A stretch of 64,000 nt of DNA, from the NCBI RefSeq assembly GCF_042752395.1, contig NZ_JBHYXZ010000014.1, positions 26,953 through 90,952 of the forward strand, given 5' to 3'. Source of the DNA: Actinosynnema sp042752395 (GTDB lineage Bacteria; Actinomycetota; Actinomycetes; Mycobacteriales; Pseudonocardiaceae). Below are positions 23,765 to 32,788 of the stretch, piece by piece. The position numbers were made by a program, and so were the translations under genes. The number at the start of each line of letters is the position of its first letter. Within the stretch, counting starts at the first letter, position 1. The notes beneath the pieces were generated by a model. The model did not search any database, was not told where the DNA came from, and was given only the letters and a program-made list of their open reading frames with translations.

Positions 23765-25030
23765 TCAGCCCACCTCCGCGCGCACCACCGGGCCGCGGTT
23801 GCCCGCGCTGTGGCACAGCTCCTGCCAGACCTGCCCCATCGGCGTGGACGGCCGCGCCACCACCACTCCCCACCCCGCGCCGCCGAGCAGCCGCTCGGCC
23901 TCGGCGGCGTCGGGCGCCGGGTCCTCCGACGGGGCGGCCCACGCCCGGACGTCCAGCACCACCGCCAGGCTGCGCATCCCGCGCGGCCGGTTGCGGATCA
24001 GCGAGTCGATCACCGACGGCGTGCTGCCGCCGAGGATCGCGATGACCTCCTGGCCCGCGCCGGGGTCCACGCCCACGGCGGGCTCGCGGCGGTGCGACGG
24101 CGGCAGCGCGGCCAGCGCGTCCAGCACCACCGAGTCGCTGTACCCGCTGTCACCCGGCCCGCCCGCCAGCACCCGGCCGTCGTCGCCGACCAGGCGCACC
24201 CGGTGGCCGTAGCGGTGCAGGTGCAGGCAGATCGAGGCGGCCATGGACACCGCCCACTCCAGGCTCGCGCCGGGGCCGCTGCCCCGGTGCGCGACCAGCC
24301 GGTGGTCCAGCAGCACGGTCGTGCCGCCGCGCCACGGCCGCTCCTCGACCCGGACCATCAGCTCGTCGCGCCGCGCGGTGGACCGCCAGTGCACCTTCCG
24401 CAGGTCGTCGCCGTGCCGGTAGGGGCGCACCACCGCGTCGTCCTCGCCCTGGCCGGCCCGCAGCCGGATCGAGCCGTCGTCGCCGGACCCCATCCCCGAA
24501 CCGTTCGGCAGCCCGGCCAGCGGCACCACCCGCGGCACCACGACCAGCCGGCTGCGACCCGCCAGCTCGCGGTCGAACTCGGCCAGGCCGAACGGGTCGG
24601 TGATCCGCGCGAGCAGCGGACCGACCTGCTGGACGCCGCGCATCACCGGCTTGAGCGGGTACCGCAGCACGGTCACCGTGTTGCGCGGGAGCCGTTCCAC
24701 CACGAACCGCGGGCGCGCGCCCAGCGCGTACGGCACCGCGTCCTCCAGCAGCAGCCCGCCGGTCGGCACCCGCCCGGCGCTGCGCAACTCCACCCGCACG
24801 TCGGTGGCCGATCCCACCTGGACGCGGCTGGGGTGCAGGAACCGGGTCGCGTGCAGCCCGACCTTGGCGCGCTGCGCGAGCCACGCCGCGAGCAGCGGCA
24901 GGGCCACCACGAACGCCGCCACGCGCAGCAGGTCCCGCTCGTTGAGCACGATCGCGCACAACCCGGCCGCGAACCCCGCGGCCAGGAGGCACCGGCCCCG
25001 GGTGGTCAGCCCGGACAGGGCCCCGCGCAT
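23765..25030 (-). CDS. DUF58 domain protein
   Basis: A 421-residue protein with two N-terminal membrane helices (residues 10-55), a beta-rich domain, and the DUF58 signature YRHGDDLRKVHWRSTARRDE followed by a vWA-like region (TTVLLDHRLV). DUF58 proteins act with MoxR ATPases, probably as chaperoned partners. It lies between moxR (1 bp away) and the transglutaminase gene. Confidence 0.92.
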   Translation of the reverse strand: MRGALSGLTTRGRCLLAAGFAAGLCAIVLNERDLLRVAAFVVALPLLAAWLAQRAKVGLHATRFLHPSRVQVGSATDVRVELRSAGRVPTGGLLLEDAVPYALGARPRFVVERLPRNTVTVLRYPLKPVMRGVQQVGPLLARITDPFGLAEFDRELAGRSRLVVVPRVVPLAGLPNGSGMGSGDDGSIRLRAGQGEDDAVVRPYRHGDDLRKVHWRSTARRDELMVRVEERPWRGGTTVLLDHRLVAHRGSGPGASLEWAVSMAASICLHLHRYGHRVRLVGDDGRVLAGGPGDSGYSDSVVLDALAALPPSHRREPAVGVDPGAGQEVIAILGGSTPSVIDSLIRNRPRGMRSLAVVLDVRAWAAPSEDPAPDAAEAERLLGGAGWGVVVARPSTPMGQVWQELCHSAGNRGPVVRAEVG

Positions 25031-25031
25031 G

Positions 25032-26141
25032 TCAGCGGTGGTGGTTGGGGTTGATGTTGTGCAGGAACTGCCCGGTGGGGTCCATCGCCGCCTGCGGCAC
25101 CGGCACCCGCTGGACCAGTTGGCGCACCAGGTCGGCCGCCGACCGGCGGGCCGCCTGCGCCTCGGCGGTCAGCACCAGGCGGTGCGCCAGCACCGGCACG
25201 GCGACCGCGTGGAGGTCGTCGGGCACCACGAAGTCGCGGCCCGCCAACGCCGCCTGCGCCCTGGCCGCCCGCACGAGCTGGAGCGTCGACCGCGGCGAGG
25301 CGCCCAGCCGCAGCTCGGGCAGCCGCCGCGTGGCGCCGACCAGCTCCACCGCGTACCGGCGGATCTCCGGCGACAGGTGCACCCGCCGCACGACCTGCAC
25401 CAGCCGGAGCACCTGCTCGGCGTCGGACACCGGCCGCAGGTCGGCCATCGGGTCGTGGCCCGCGTGCTCGTCCACCATCGCCAGCTCGGCCTGCGGGTCG
25501 GGATACCCGATGGAGACCCGCGCGGTGAACCGGTCGCGCTGGGCCTCGGGCAGGGCGTAGGTGCCCTCCATCTCGATCGGGTTCTGGGTGGCGATCACCA
25601 TGAACGGCGAGCCGAGCGGGTAGGTCTGCCCGTCGACCGTGACCTGGTGCTCCTCCATGCACTCCAGCAGCGCCGACTGCGTCTTCGGCGACGCGCGGTT
25701 GATCTCGTCGCCCACCACGATGTTCGCGAACACCGGGCCGGGGCGGAACTCGAAGTCGTTGTCCTGCCGGTTGTAGATCGACACGCCGGTGATGTCGCTG
25801 GGCAGCAGGTCCGGGGTGAACTGGATGCGGCTGACCGTGCAGTCGATGGACCGGGCCAGCGCCTTGGCCAGCGACGTCTTCCCGACCCCGGGCACGTCCT
25901 CGACCAGCAGGTGGCCCTCGGCCAGCAGGGTGACCAACGCGACCCGGACCACGTCCGGCTTGCCGACGATGACCTTCTCCACGTTGGCGGCGATCCGGCC
26001 GACCGCGGCGTGCAGCTCGGCGAGCGCTTCCTCCGGCCTGCCCTGCGGGTGGGTCGCGTTGTTCGCGTGGTTCACCGCGGGCGCGGCGCCGCCGCCGTAG
26101 GAGTTCTCTGGCAGCGCGGCTGGCTGTGTACTCGGAGTCAC
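25032..26141 (-). CDS. MoxR-family AAA+ ATPase
   Basis: A 369-residue ATPase: Walker A EDVPGVGKTSLAKAL, Walker B VVGDEINRASPKTQSALLE, sensor 1 MVIATQNPIEMEGTYALPEA, and a C-terminal lid. The extra N-terminal 40 residues are Asn/Pro-rich and variable. MoxR proteins act as maturation chaperones, typically with the DUF58 and transglutaminase-like neighbours found here. It is the first gene of that minus-strand operon. Confidence 0.93.
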   Translation of the reverse strand: MTPSTQPAALPENSYGGGAAPAVNHANNATHPQGRPEEALAELHAAVGRIAANVEKVIVGKPDVVRVALVTLLAEGHLLVEDVPGVGKTSLAKALARSIDCTVSRIQFTPDLLPSDITGVSIYNRQDNDFEFRPGPVFANIVVGDEINRASPKTQSALLECMEEHQVTVDGQTYPLGSPFMVIATQNPIEMEGTYALPEAQRDRFTARVSIGYPDPQAELAMVDEHAGHDPMADLRPVSDAEQVLRLVQVVRRVHLSPEIRRYAVELVGATRRLPELRLGASPRSTLQLVRAARAQAALAGRDFVVPDDLHAVAVPVLAHRLVLTAEAQAARRSAADLVRQLVQRVPVPQAAMDPTGQFLHNINPNHHR

Positions 26142-26603
26142 TCGACCTCCTGGAGCAGGGCGCGGCCCTACCGCGACCGGTTCGCGGTGGCGGTGAGCGT
26201 TTCACGCAGTGTGTCAAACCAGGGCGAAGCGCCCTACACCGATTGAACAGTTTCGCGCTCGTGGATTCCACGGGCCCGCGGCCGGCGGCCGTCCACCCCG
26301 CTCCACCACGATTCCCCACCGGGACCGCCGGCGAACCGGTTTTGCCCGATTTCGTTGGTCCATCCGGGTGGAGTTCGGGCCGGATCGGCTCACCCGCGGA
26401 GGTGGTCGGCGTCGTCGTCCCCCACCGCGCTCCACGTCGGCCATCTTCGCTCTACCTGCGTAAACGCTTCGGCACGGCCGGTGCAACCACCCGTTTCAGC
26501 GTTGACTGTGGTGAAAAGTGGGGTACTGTGGCGGCCGGTGGGGCAGACGGGGGCCCCACTGGCGGTCGGAAGTGACGCTTCCGGCGTCGGGAGGTGTGGC
26601 GCC
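26142..26603 (+). promoter_or_regulatory. Divergent control region between moxR and mraZ
   Basis: This 462-bp stretch holds no gene. The last 100 bp carry the mraZ promoter (TTGACT at 26502-26507, 16 bp, TACTGT at 26524-26529) and MraZ boxes. Nothing clear was seen for moxR apart from AT-richer DNA near 26215-26260. Confidence 0.6.
26508..26542 (+). promoter_or_regulatory. Four MraZ boxes with 10-bp period
   Basis: GTGGT (26508), GTGGG (26518), GTGGC (26528) and GTGGG (26538) recur exactly every 10 bp, the repeat architecture bound by MraZ. They fill the spacer and -10 of the mraZ promoter, so binding would block RNA polymerase. Confidence 0.75.
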
Positions 26604-27035
26604 GTGTTCCTGGGCACGCACTACCCGAGGCTGGACGACAAGGGCCGACTGACGCTGCCTGCGAAGTTCCGGGACGCGCTAGCGGGGGGTCTCATGGTCA
26701 CCAAGGGCCAGGACCACTGCCTCTACGTGTTCCCCCGGGCCGAGTTCGAGCAGATGGCGCGCAAGGTGGCGGAGGCTCCGTTCACGAACGAGGCGGTCCG
26801 CGCCTACCAGCGCTACCTGTTCGCCGGCACCGACGAGCAGCGGCCGGACGGCCAGGGCCGGGTGTCGATCGCACCGGAGCTGCGGCGGTACGCGGGCCTG
26901 ACCAAGGAGTGCGTGGTCATCGGCGCGATCAACCGGCTGGAGATCTGGGACGCGCAGGCGTGGCAGCGCTACCTCGAGGAGCACGAGGACAGCTACGCCA
27001 CGGCCCGCGAGGAGGTGCTGCCCGGCGTCTTCTAG
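26604..27035 (+). CDS. mraZ: Transcriptional regulator MraZ
   Basis: A 143-residue AbrB-fold regulator with two MraZ repeats: FLGTHYPRLDDKGRLTLPAK near the start and GQGRVSIAPELRRYAGLTKE later. It represses the dcw operon in other bacteria. GTG at 26604 is preceded by GGGAGGTG. It heads the division cluster, and its operator lies in its own promoter. Confidence 0.95.
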   Translation: MFLGTHYPRLDDKGRLTLPAKFRDALAGGLMVTKGQDHCLYVFPRAEFEQMARKVAEAPFTNEAVRAYQRYLFAGTDEQRPDGQGRVSIAPELRRYAGLTKECVVIGAINRLEIWDAQAWQRYLEEHEDSYATAREEVLPGVF

Positions 27036-27102
27036 CTCGACGGGATCGGCCGTTGTTCGAGGTTTCGGGTGCCGTGAGGCCTCGGTCCGCTCGGCTTTCG
27101 GC

Positions 27103-27128
27103 CCTGGCGCACCTTCCCCGGCGCCAGG
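27103..27128 (+). terminator. Hairpin between mraZ and rsmH
   Basis: CCTGGCGC and GCGCCAGG pair perfectly around a 10-nt loop within the 165-bp gap. It may attenuate transcription from the mraZ promoter into rsmH. No T run. Confidence 0.4.
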
Positions 27129-27200
27129 TCCGACGGGCGGGCGGGGACCTGACGACACCCGAATTTTCATCTTGTGAGGGGGACCATCCAGGGAGGGGAC

Positions 27201-28148
27201 GTGGTGGAGCGGGCTCGGCACGTGCCGGTGTTGCTCGATCGCGTCCTGGCCCTGCTGGCCCCCGCGCTGGCCGATCGGGACGCCGTGTTCGTGGACTGCA
27301 CGCTCGGCCTGGGCGGGCACTCCGAGGCGGTGCTGCGGGCGCACCCGCGGGTGCGGCTGATCGGCCTGGACCGCGACCCGCAGGCCATCGAGCTGTCCCG
27401 GCGGCGGCTGGAGCCGTTCGGCGACCGCGTCGAACTCGTGCAGACGACGTACGACGGGATCGTCGCGGCGGTCGGCGGCGCGAAGGTGGACGGGATCCTG
27501 ATGGACCTGGGCGTGTCCTCGCTCCAGTTGGACGCCGAGGAGCGCGGGTTCGCGTACGCCAAGGACGCGCCGCTGGACATGCGGATGAGCGCGGGCACCG
27601 GGATGACGGCGGCGGACGTGCTGAACACCTACTCGGTGGACGACCTGACCCGCGTGCTGCGCGACTACGGCGAGGAGCGGTTCGCCCGCAAGATCGCTGG
27701 CGCGGTGGCGCGGGAACGCGAGCGCGAGCCGTTCACCACCAGCGGCCGGCTGGTCGAGCTGCTCTACGACGTGGTGCCCGCGGCGACCCGCCGCACCGGC
27801 GGCCACCCGGCGAAGCGGACGTTCCAGGCGTTGCGCATCGAGGTGAACCAGGAGCTGGAGTCGCTGCGGCTGGCGCTGCCCGCCGCGCTGTCGGTGCTCG
27901 CCGTCGGCGGGCGCATCGTCGTGGAGTCCTACCAGTCGCTGGAGGACCGGATGGTCAAGCGGGCGTTCGCCGCGCTGGCCAGCTCCACGTCACCGCAGGA
28001 CCTGCCGGTCGAGCTGCCCGGCCACGGCCCCCAGCTGAAGCTGGTGACCAGGGGCGCGGAGCAGGCGACCGAGCAGGAGGTCGAGGAGAACCCCAGGGCC
28101 GCTCCGGTGAGGCTGAGAGCGGCGGAACGCATCCGGGAGGCGACATGA
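27201..28148 (+). CDS. rsmH: 16S rRNA (cytosine-1402-N4)-methyltransferase RsmH
   Basis: A 315-residue SAM-dependent enzyme. RHVPVLLDRVLALL starts the fold, CTLGLGGHSEAVL is motif I, LMDLGVSSLQLDAEERGFAY and GGRIVVESYQSLEDRMVK are family blocks. GTG at 27201 follows GGGAGGGG; GTG 27204 is also possible. The stop overlaps ftsL (ATGA). Confidence 0.95.
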   Translation: MVERARHVPVLLDRVLALLAPALADRDAVFVDCTLGLGGHSEAVLRAHPRVRLIGLDRDPQAIELSRRRLEPFGDRVELVQTTYDGIVAAVGGAKVDGILMDLGVSSLQLDAEERGFAYAKDAPLDMRMSAGTGMTAADVLNTYSVDDLTRVLRDYGEERFARKIAGAVAREREREPFTTSGRLVELLYDVVPAATRRTGGHPAKRTFQALRIEVNQELESLRLALPAALSVLAVGGRIVVESYQSLEDRMVKRAFAALASSTSPQDLPVELPGHGPQLKLVTRGAEQATEQEVEENPRAAPVRLRAAERIREAT

Positions 28149-28792
28149 CCGCACCGGCACGGACCGGTGGCGGCGCGCCGTCCCCGGCCAGGTCGTCCAA
28201 GCCGCGCGAGCGGGCGCTCAAGGCCGTCCCGCCGGAGCGCCGCCGGTCCGCCGCGGCGGACCGCGCCTACGCGAGACGCGCGGCGCGCACGTCGCCGCGC
28301 AAGCGGTCGGTGACGCGGCAGCCCGTGGTGGCCCCCAAGGCCCCGTTCGTGGTGATGGTGATGCTCGTGCTCGGCGCGGGCATCGCGGCGATCATGTGGT
28401 TGTCCACCCAGGCGACGGCGGACTCGTACCGGTTGCAGGACGCGCGGGCCGAGGAGACCAGGCTCGCCCGGCAGGTCGAGCAGCTCCGGCGGGAGGTGGC
28501 GCTGGCCGAGTCGCCGCCGAGCCTGGCCGAGGCCGCGGCGAAGCTGGGCCTGGTCCCGGCCGGCGACCCGGCCCGGTTGCGGCAGCTGCCGGACGGGTCG
28601 GTCGAGGTGCACGGCAAGCCGTCGGCCGTCCAACCGCCGCCGACGTCGTCCACCGCGCCGCCCGCCGACGCCCAGCAGCCCACGGGCCAGCCGTCCGCGG
28701 GCCAGCCGACCACCGCCGCCCAGCCGCCCGAGCCGGGCCAGACCGGTGCGGACGCGCCCGGCCGGCAGGCGGGTCAGCAGCCGCAGGGCTAG
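28145..28792 (+). CDS. ftsL: FtsL-like cell division protein
   Basis: A 215-residue bitopic protein: a basic cytoplasmic arm of about 65 residues, one membrane helix (PFVVMVMLVLGAGIAAIMWL), a short coiled coil (LQDARAEETRLARQVEQLRRE), and a Pro/Gln/Thr-rich tail of about 80 residues that is longer than usual. Position between rsmH and ftsI and topology define FtsL, part of the FtsQLB septal activator. ATG overlaps the rsmH stop. Confidence 0.85.
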   Translation: MTAPARTGGGAPSPARSSKPRERALKAVPPERRRSAAADRAYARRAARTSPRKRSVTRQPVVAPKAPFVVMVMLVLGAGIAAIMWLSTQATADSYRLQDARAEETRLARQVEQLRREVALAESPPSLAEAAAKLGLVPAGDPARLRQLPDGSVEVHGKPSAVQPPPTSSTAPPADAQQPTGQPSAGQPTTAAQPPEPGQTGADAPGRQAGQQPQG

Positions 28793-28838
28793 GAACCAGG
28801 GAACACACCGTGGCACAGCCGGTACCAGGAGGTCAGTG

Positions 28839-30743
28839 ATGCCGGGGCCCAGCCGGGGCAGACCCGTGCGCCGCCCGTTGTCCGTCCGCGGCCCCGCTCC
28901 CCGGCGGCGGCGCGGCGGCAACAGCAGGGTCCGCCTGGCGACGGGCCGGCTGCTGCTCGTGGGCGCGCTGCTCCTGGCGGGCATCAAGCTGGTGCAGGTC
29001 CAGGGCTTCCAGGCGGAGGCGCTGTCGGCGCAGGCGCAGCAGCAGCGCGCCACGCCGATCGACATCCCGGCCCCGCGCGGCTCGATCCTGGACCGCAACG
29101 GCAACCAGTTGGCGTTCAGCGTGGAGGCCCGCGCGCTCTACGTCGTGCCGCCGCGGATGCGCCAGGAGTGGGCGGCGGCGCAGGAGGCCAACCCGGACAT
29201 CGGCACGTACCAGGAACGCCTCGCCGACATCGCCGCGTTCATCGAGCAGACGCTGGGCAAGGAGGTCGCCGGCCAGAAGACCGACCGGGACACCATGCTC
29301 GCCAAGCTGTCCCGCGACACCACCTACGTGGAGCTGGTGGACAACGTCGACCCGGCCAAGGCCGCCGTCATCACGGAGAAGTACAACAACGTCGGGTCCG
29401 AGTACCGGGCCGTGCGCGTGTACCCGAACGGCGAACTCGCGTCGAACATCATCGGCGCGGCGAACTGGCGCAAGGACACGGAGCCGCCCGCCACGCACGG
29501 CCTGCTCGGCCTGGAGATCGCGCAGGACAACCTGCTCGCCGGCCGCAACGGGCAGCGCATCGTGGACACCGTGCAGGGCAACGACAACGTCGTGATCCCC
29601 GGTCCCAACCGGTCGCGCGAGCTGGCCGCCGCCGTGCCCGGCAAGAGCCTGGAGCTGACGCTGGACGTGGACACGCAGTACGCGTTGCAGCGCATGGTCA
29701 CCGACTACACGCGCAAGACCTCGGCGCGCAGCGGGTCCGCGGTGGTGATGGACAGCCGCACCGGCGAGATCCTGGCCATGGCCAACGACAAGACGTTCGA
29801 CCCGAACGACTTCGGCAGGGCCGGCGAGGACCAGCTCCGCAACATCGCCGTCACCTCGGTCTTCGAGCCCGGCTCGGTCAACAAGGTGGTGACCGCCGCG
29901 ACCGCCATCGAGGACGGCATCTACCAGCCGGACAGCGTGTTGCAGGTCGACGGCAGGATCAAGGTCGCCGACCGGGTGATCCAGGACTGGTGGCAGCACG
30001 GGCCGCTGGACATGACCTTCACCGGCGTGTTCGCGAAGTCGTCCAACGTGGGCACGCTGCTGACCGCGCAGAAGATCGGGCAGGACCGGTACGCGGACAT
30101 GCTGCGCCGGTTCGGCCTGGGCGAGCGGACCGGGTCCGGGCTGCCCGGCGAGGAGGCGGGCTACGTGCCGCCGTTGCAGCAGTGGTCCGGCTCGACGTTC
30201 GGCAACCTGCCGATCGGCCAGGGCCTCAGCATGACGCTGCTGCAGATGACCGGGATGTACCAGGCGATCGCCAACGACGGCGTGCGCATCGCGCCGCGGA
30301 TCGTGCGCGCCGAGGTCTCCGCCGACGGCGGCCGCAAGGAGATCGACCCGGCCGAGACCGAACGCGTGGTGTCCCCGCAGACCGCCAAGGCGGTGCGCGA
30401 CATGTTCCGGGCGGTGGTGCAGAACGTGCCCGGCGACCAGGTGGAGAGCGGCACCGGGGCGCCGGCGGCGCTGCCGGGCTACCAGATCAGCGGCAAGACC
30501 GGCACGGCGCAGCAGATCGACCCCAAGTGCGACTGCTACAGCACTTCGCAGTACTGGATCACGTTCGCCGGCATCCTGCCCGCCGACAACCCGCGGTTCG
30601 TCGTGGGCATCATGCTCGACAACCCGACCGGCAACCCCCAGTCCGCCGCGCCGCTGTTCCACGACGTGGCGTCCTACCTGGCGCAGCGCTACCAACTCCC
30701 GATGTCCGCCGAACAATCCCCCGTCGTGCCGCTGGTGCGCTGA
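28839..30743 (+). CDS. ftsI: Septal peptidoglycan transpeptidase (PBP3-type) FtsI
   Basis: A 634-residue class B penicillin-binding protein. One N-terminal membrane helix (LLLVGALLLAGIKLVQVQ), a dimerisation domain beginning PAPRGSILDRNG, then the transpeptidase motifs SVNK (in FEPGSVNK), SSN (in AKSSNVG) and KTGT (in SGKTGTAQQ). It cross-links septal wall with FtsW. GGAGG lies 6-7 nt before the ATG. It is followed by an unusually long gap before murE. Confidence 0.95.
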   Translation: MPGPSRGRPVRRPLSVRGPAPRRRRGGNSRVRLATGRLLLVGALLLAGIKLVQVQGFQAEALSAQAQQQRATPIDIPAPRGSILDRNGNQLAFSVEARALYVVPPRMRQEWAAAQEANPDIGTYQERLADIAAFIEQTLGKEVAGQKTDRDTMLAKLSRDTTYVELVDNVDPAKAAVITEKYNNVGSEYRAVRVYPNGELASNIIGAANWRKDTEPPATHGLLGLEIAQDNLLAGRNGQRIVDTVQGNDNVVIPGPNRSRELAAAVPGKSLELTLDVDTQYALQRMVTDYTRKTSARSGSAVVMDSRTGEILAMANDKTFDPNDFGRAGEDQLRNIAVTSVFEPGSVNKVVTAATAIEDGIYQPDSVLQVDGRIKVADRVIQDWWQHGPLDMTFTGVFAKSSNVGTLLTAQKIGQDRYADMLRRFGLGERTGSGLPGEEAGYVPPLQQWSGSTFGNLPIGQGLSMTLLQMTGMYQAIANDGVRIAPRIVRAEVSADGGRKEIDPAETERVVSPQTAKAVRDMFRAVVQNVPGDQVESGTGAPAALPGYQISGKTGTAQQIDPKCDCYSTSQYWITFAGILPADNPRFVVGIMLDNPTGNPQSAAPLFHDVASYLAQRYQLPMSAEQSPVVPLVR

Positions 30744-31183
30744 GCGGCATTCGGAGCGCCCCGATCCGGTGAAATCCCGCGCGTGGTGTGCCGCCTTCGC
30801 CCCGAGAGGGGTGGGCAGCCCATTCCGGGAACCGTCGGGGCGGGCTCGGTTCCGCCGTCGGCACGGGTGCGGCCATCGTGCCGCGGCAGGCCCGGGAGCG
30901 GGGAAGACGCCGTCGCGGGCATCGGGAACCGCCCGCGAGGGGAATGCGCGCGGCGGTGGCCGGAAGGGCCGGTGCCCGGATTTCGCCCGATCCCGGCGGA
31001 ATGCGACCACGATTCGACGGCGCGCCGCGCGGCGCAACGCGTGGTGGCCGTGGCCGGCATGTCCGGTGGGGATTTCGGGGGATTCCGCGGCGCGGTCGGA
31101 TCGCCCGAGCCGTCGGGAGGCGCGGTGGCGGGAAGCCGGCGTGCCCGCCCGTCCCCGAGTGGCGGATTCGCCGGTTGTGGCGT

Positions 31184-31212
31184 ATTGCGGACCTGGTGGA
31201 CAGGTCCGCAAT
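31184..31212. promoter_or_regulatory. Perfect 12-bp inverted repeat upstream of murE
   Basis: ATTGCGGACCTG and CAGGTCCGCAAT flank a 5-nt centre (GTGGA). It ends 33 bp before the murE -10 element, where a regulator site or the end of an upstream transcript would lie. Confidence 0.55.
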
Positions 31213-31245
31213 GGACGTGCCGGGCGAACACTCTCCGTGCGCCGG

Positions 31246-31251
31246 TAGCCT
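31246..31251 (+). promoter_or_regulatory. -10 hexamer of a probable leaderless murE promoter
   Basis: TAGCCT ends 7 nt before the GTG at 31259 and no ribosome-binding site is present, as in other leaderless starts in this window. Confidence 0.4.
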
Positions 31252-31258
31252 TCCGCGC

Positions 31259-32788
31259 GTGCCTGCCAAGCTCGAGGGCAAGGTCGCGACCGCCCCGCCT
31301 CGCCCTTCCCGCACCCCGCCCGTTGCCGTGTCCGAGCTAGCCACGACCGTCGACGCGCACCTGACCGCCCCCGACCGGGCGCACGTCCGGGTCAGCGGCG
31401 TGACGTTGCGCGCCCAGCACGTGCGGCCCGGTGACCTGTTCGCCGCGCTGCCCGGCACGCGGGTGCACGGCGCGGACTTCGCCGCCCAGGCCGTCGGGCA
31501 CGGCGCGGTGGCCGTGCTGACCGACGCGGAGGGCGCGGCCAAGGTCCGCGACGTGCCCGTGCTCGTCCACCCCGACCCCCGCGCGGTGCTGGGGCAGCTC
31601 GCCGCGCGCGTCTACGGCAACCCGTCCGCCGACCTGAACGTGTGGGGCGTGACCGGCACGTCCGGCAAGACCACCACCAGCTACATGATCGAGTCGGCGC
31701 TCCGCGTCGCGGGCCGCGCCACCGGGCTCATCGGCACCGTCGAGACGCGCCTCGCGGGCCGCCGGCTCGACAGCGCCCTCACCACCCCGGAAGCCCCGGA
31801 CCTCCAGGCGCTGCTCGCCGTGATGGTCGAGAGCGGCACCACCGACGTGGCGATGGAGGTCTCCTCCCACGCGCTACGCCTGGGCCGCGTCGGCGGCGTC
31901 GGGTTCGCGGTCGGGGCGTTCACCAACCTCTCCCAGGACCACCTCGACTTCCACCCGGACATGGAGGACTACTTCCGGACCAAGGCCGAGCTGTTCGACG
32001 GCCGGGCCCGCACGGAGGTGGTCTGCGTGGACGGCGACTGGGGTCCGCGCCTGGTCAAGGACCACACCACGACGGTGGCGACCACCAAGCCCGCCGACTG
32101 GACGGCCACCGGCGTGACCGTCTCCACCACCGGCGAGCAGGCGTTCACCGCGCACGGCCCGGACGGGATCACCCTCGACGTCGAGCTGAGCCTGCCCGGG
32201 GACTTCAACGTCGCCAACGCCCTCCTGGCCATCGCCTGCCTGCACACCCAGGGCGTCCCGCTGGACGCCGTCCGCGAGGGCCTGCGGACCGTCCAGGTCC
32301 CCGGCCGGATGCAGCGCGTGGACGAGGGGCAGGACTTCACCGCCGTCGTGGACTACTCCCACAAGCCCGCCGCCGTCGCGCTCGCCCTCCAGGCGGTCCG
32401 CGCCCGCGCCACCGGCCGGGTCATCACGGTCCTCGGCTGCGGCGGCGACCGCGACACCGCCAAGCGCCCCCTCATGGGCGAGGAGGCCGCGCGGCGCAGC
32501 GACGTCCTGATCGTCACCGACGACAACCCGCGCAGCGAGGACCCGGCCGCGATCCGCGCGGCGATGCTGGCCGGCGCGCTGGCCGTGCCGGACGACGAGC
32601 GCGGCGAGGTCGTGGAGATCGGCGACCGGGGCCGCGCCATCGAGCACGCGGTGTCGCTCGCGCGCACCGGCGACGTCGTCGTGGTGGCGGGCAAGGGCCA
32701 CGAGACGGGCCAGGAGGTCGCGGGCGTCGTGCATCCGTTCTCCGACGTGGACGCACTGACCGCGGCGATCAGAGGAGCCACCCGGTGA
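31259..32788 (+). CDS. murE: UDP-MurNAc-L-Ala-D-Glu:meso-diaminopimelate ligase
   Basis: A 509-residue Mur ligase adding the third stem residue to the peptidoglycan precursor. The P-loop is VTGTSGKTTTSYMIE. DNPRSEDP is the motif that selects meso-diaminopimelate rather than lysine. YSHKPAAV and GKGHETGQEV are further family blocks. GTG at 31259 gives an N-terminal extension like that of mycobacterial MurE. Its stop overlaps murF (GTGA). Confidence 0.95.
   Translation: MPAKLEGKVATAPPRPSRTPPVAVSELATTVDAHLTAPDRAHVRVSGVTLRAQHVRPGDLFAALPGTRVHGADFAAQAVGHGAVAVLTDAEGAAKVRDVPVLVHPDPRAVLGQLAARVYGNPSADLNVWGVTGTSGKTTTSYMIESALRVAGRATGLIGTVETRLAGRRLDSALTTPEAPDLQALLAVMVESGTTDVAMEVSSHALRLGRVGGVGFAVGAFTNLSQDHLDFHPDMEDYFRTKAELFDGRARTEVVCVDGDWGPRLVKDHTTTVATTKPADWTATGVTVSTTGEQAFTAHGPDGITLDVELSLPGDFNVANALLAIACLHTQGVPLDAVREGLRTVQVPGRMQRVDEGQDFTAVVDYSHKPAAVALALQAVRARATGRVITVLGCGGDRDTAKRPLMGEEAARRSDVLIVTDDNPRSEDPAAIRAAMLAGALAVPDDERGEVVEIGDRGRAIEHAVSLARTGDVVVVAGKGHETGQEVAGVVHPFSDVDALTAAIRGATR

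Larger units (their letters stand above)
30744..31258 (+). other. 515-bp gene-free gap between ftsI and murE
   Basis: No frame shows coding character consistent with neighbours. The gap is moderately G-rich and contains TTCCGGGAACCG-like elements near its start, a perfect 12-bp hairpin at 31184-31212 and a -10 element before murE, so murE has its own promoter. Confidence 0.6.

Noticed and set aside
21250..24045. Plus-strand 931-codon open frame
   Set aside because: It is the antisense of the transglutaminase gene; composition is Arg/His/Gln-rich and the minus-strand protein has clear catalytic motifs.
30788..31258. N-terminal extension of murE across the ftsI–murE gap
   Set aside because: The frame is open but reads as Arg/Gly/Pro noise with no family similarity; a -10 element and GTG at 31259 explain the start.
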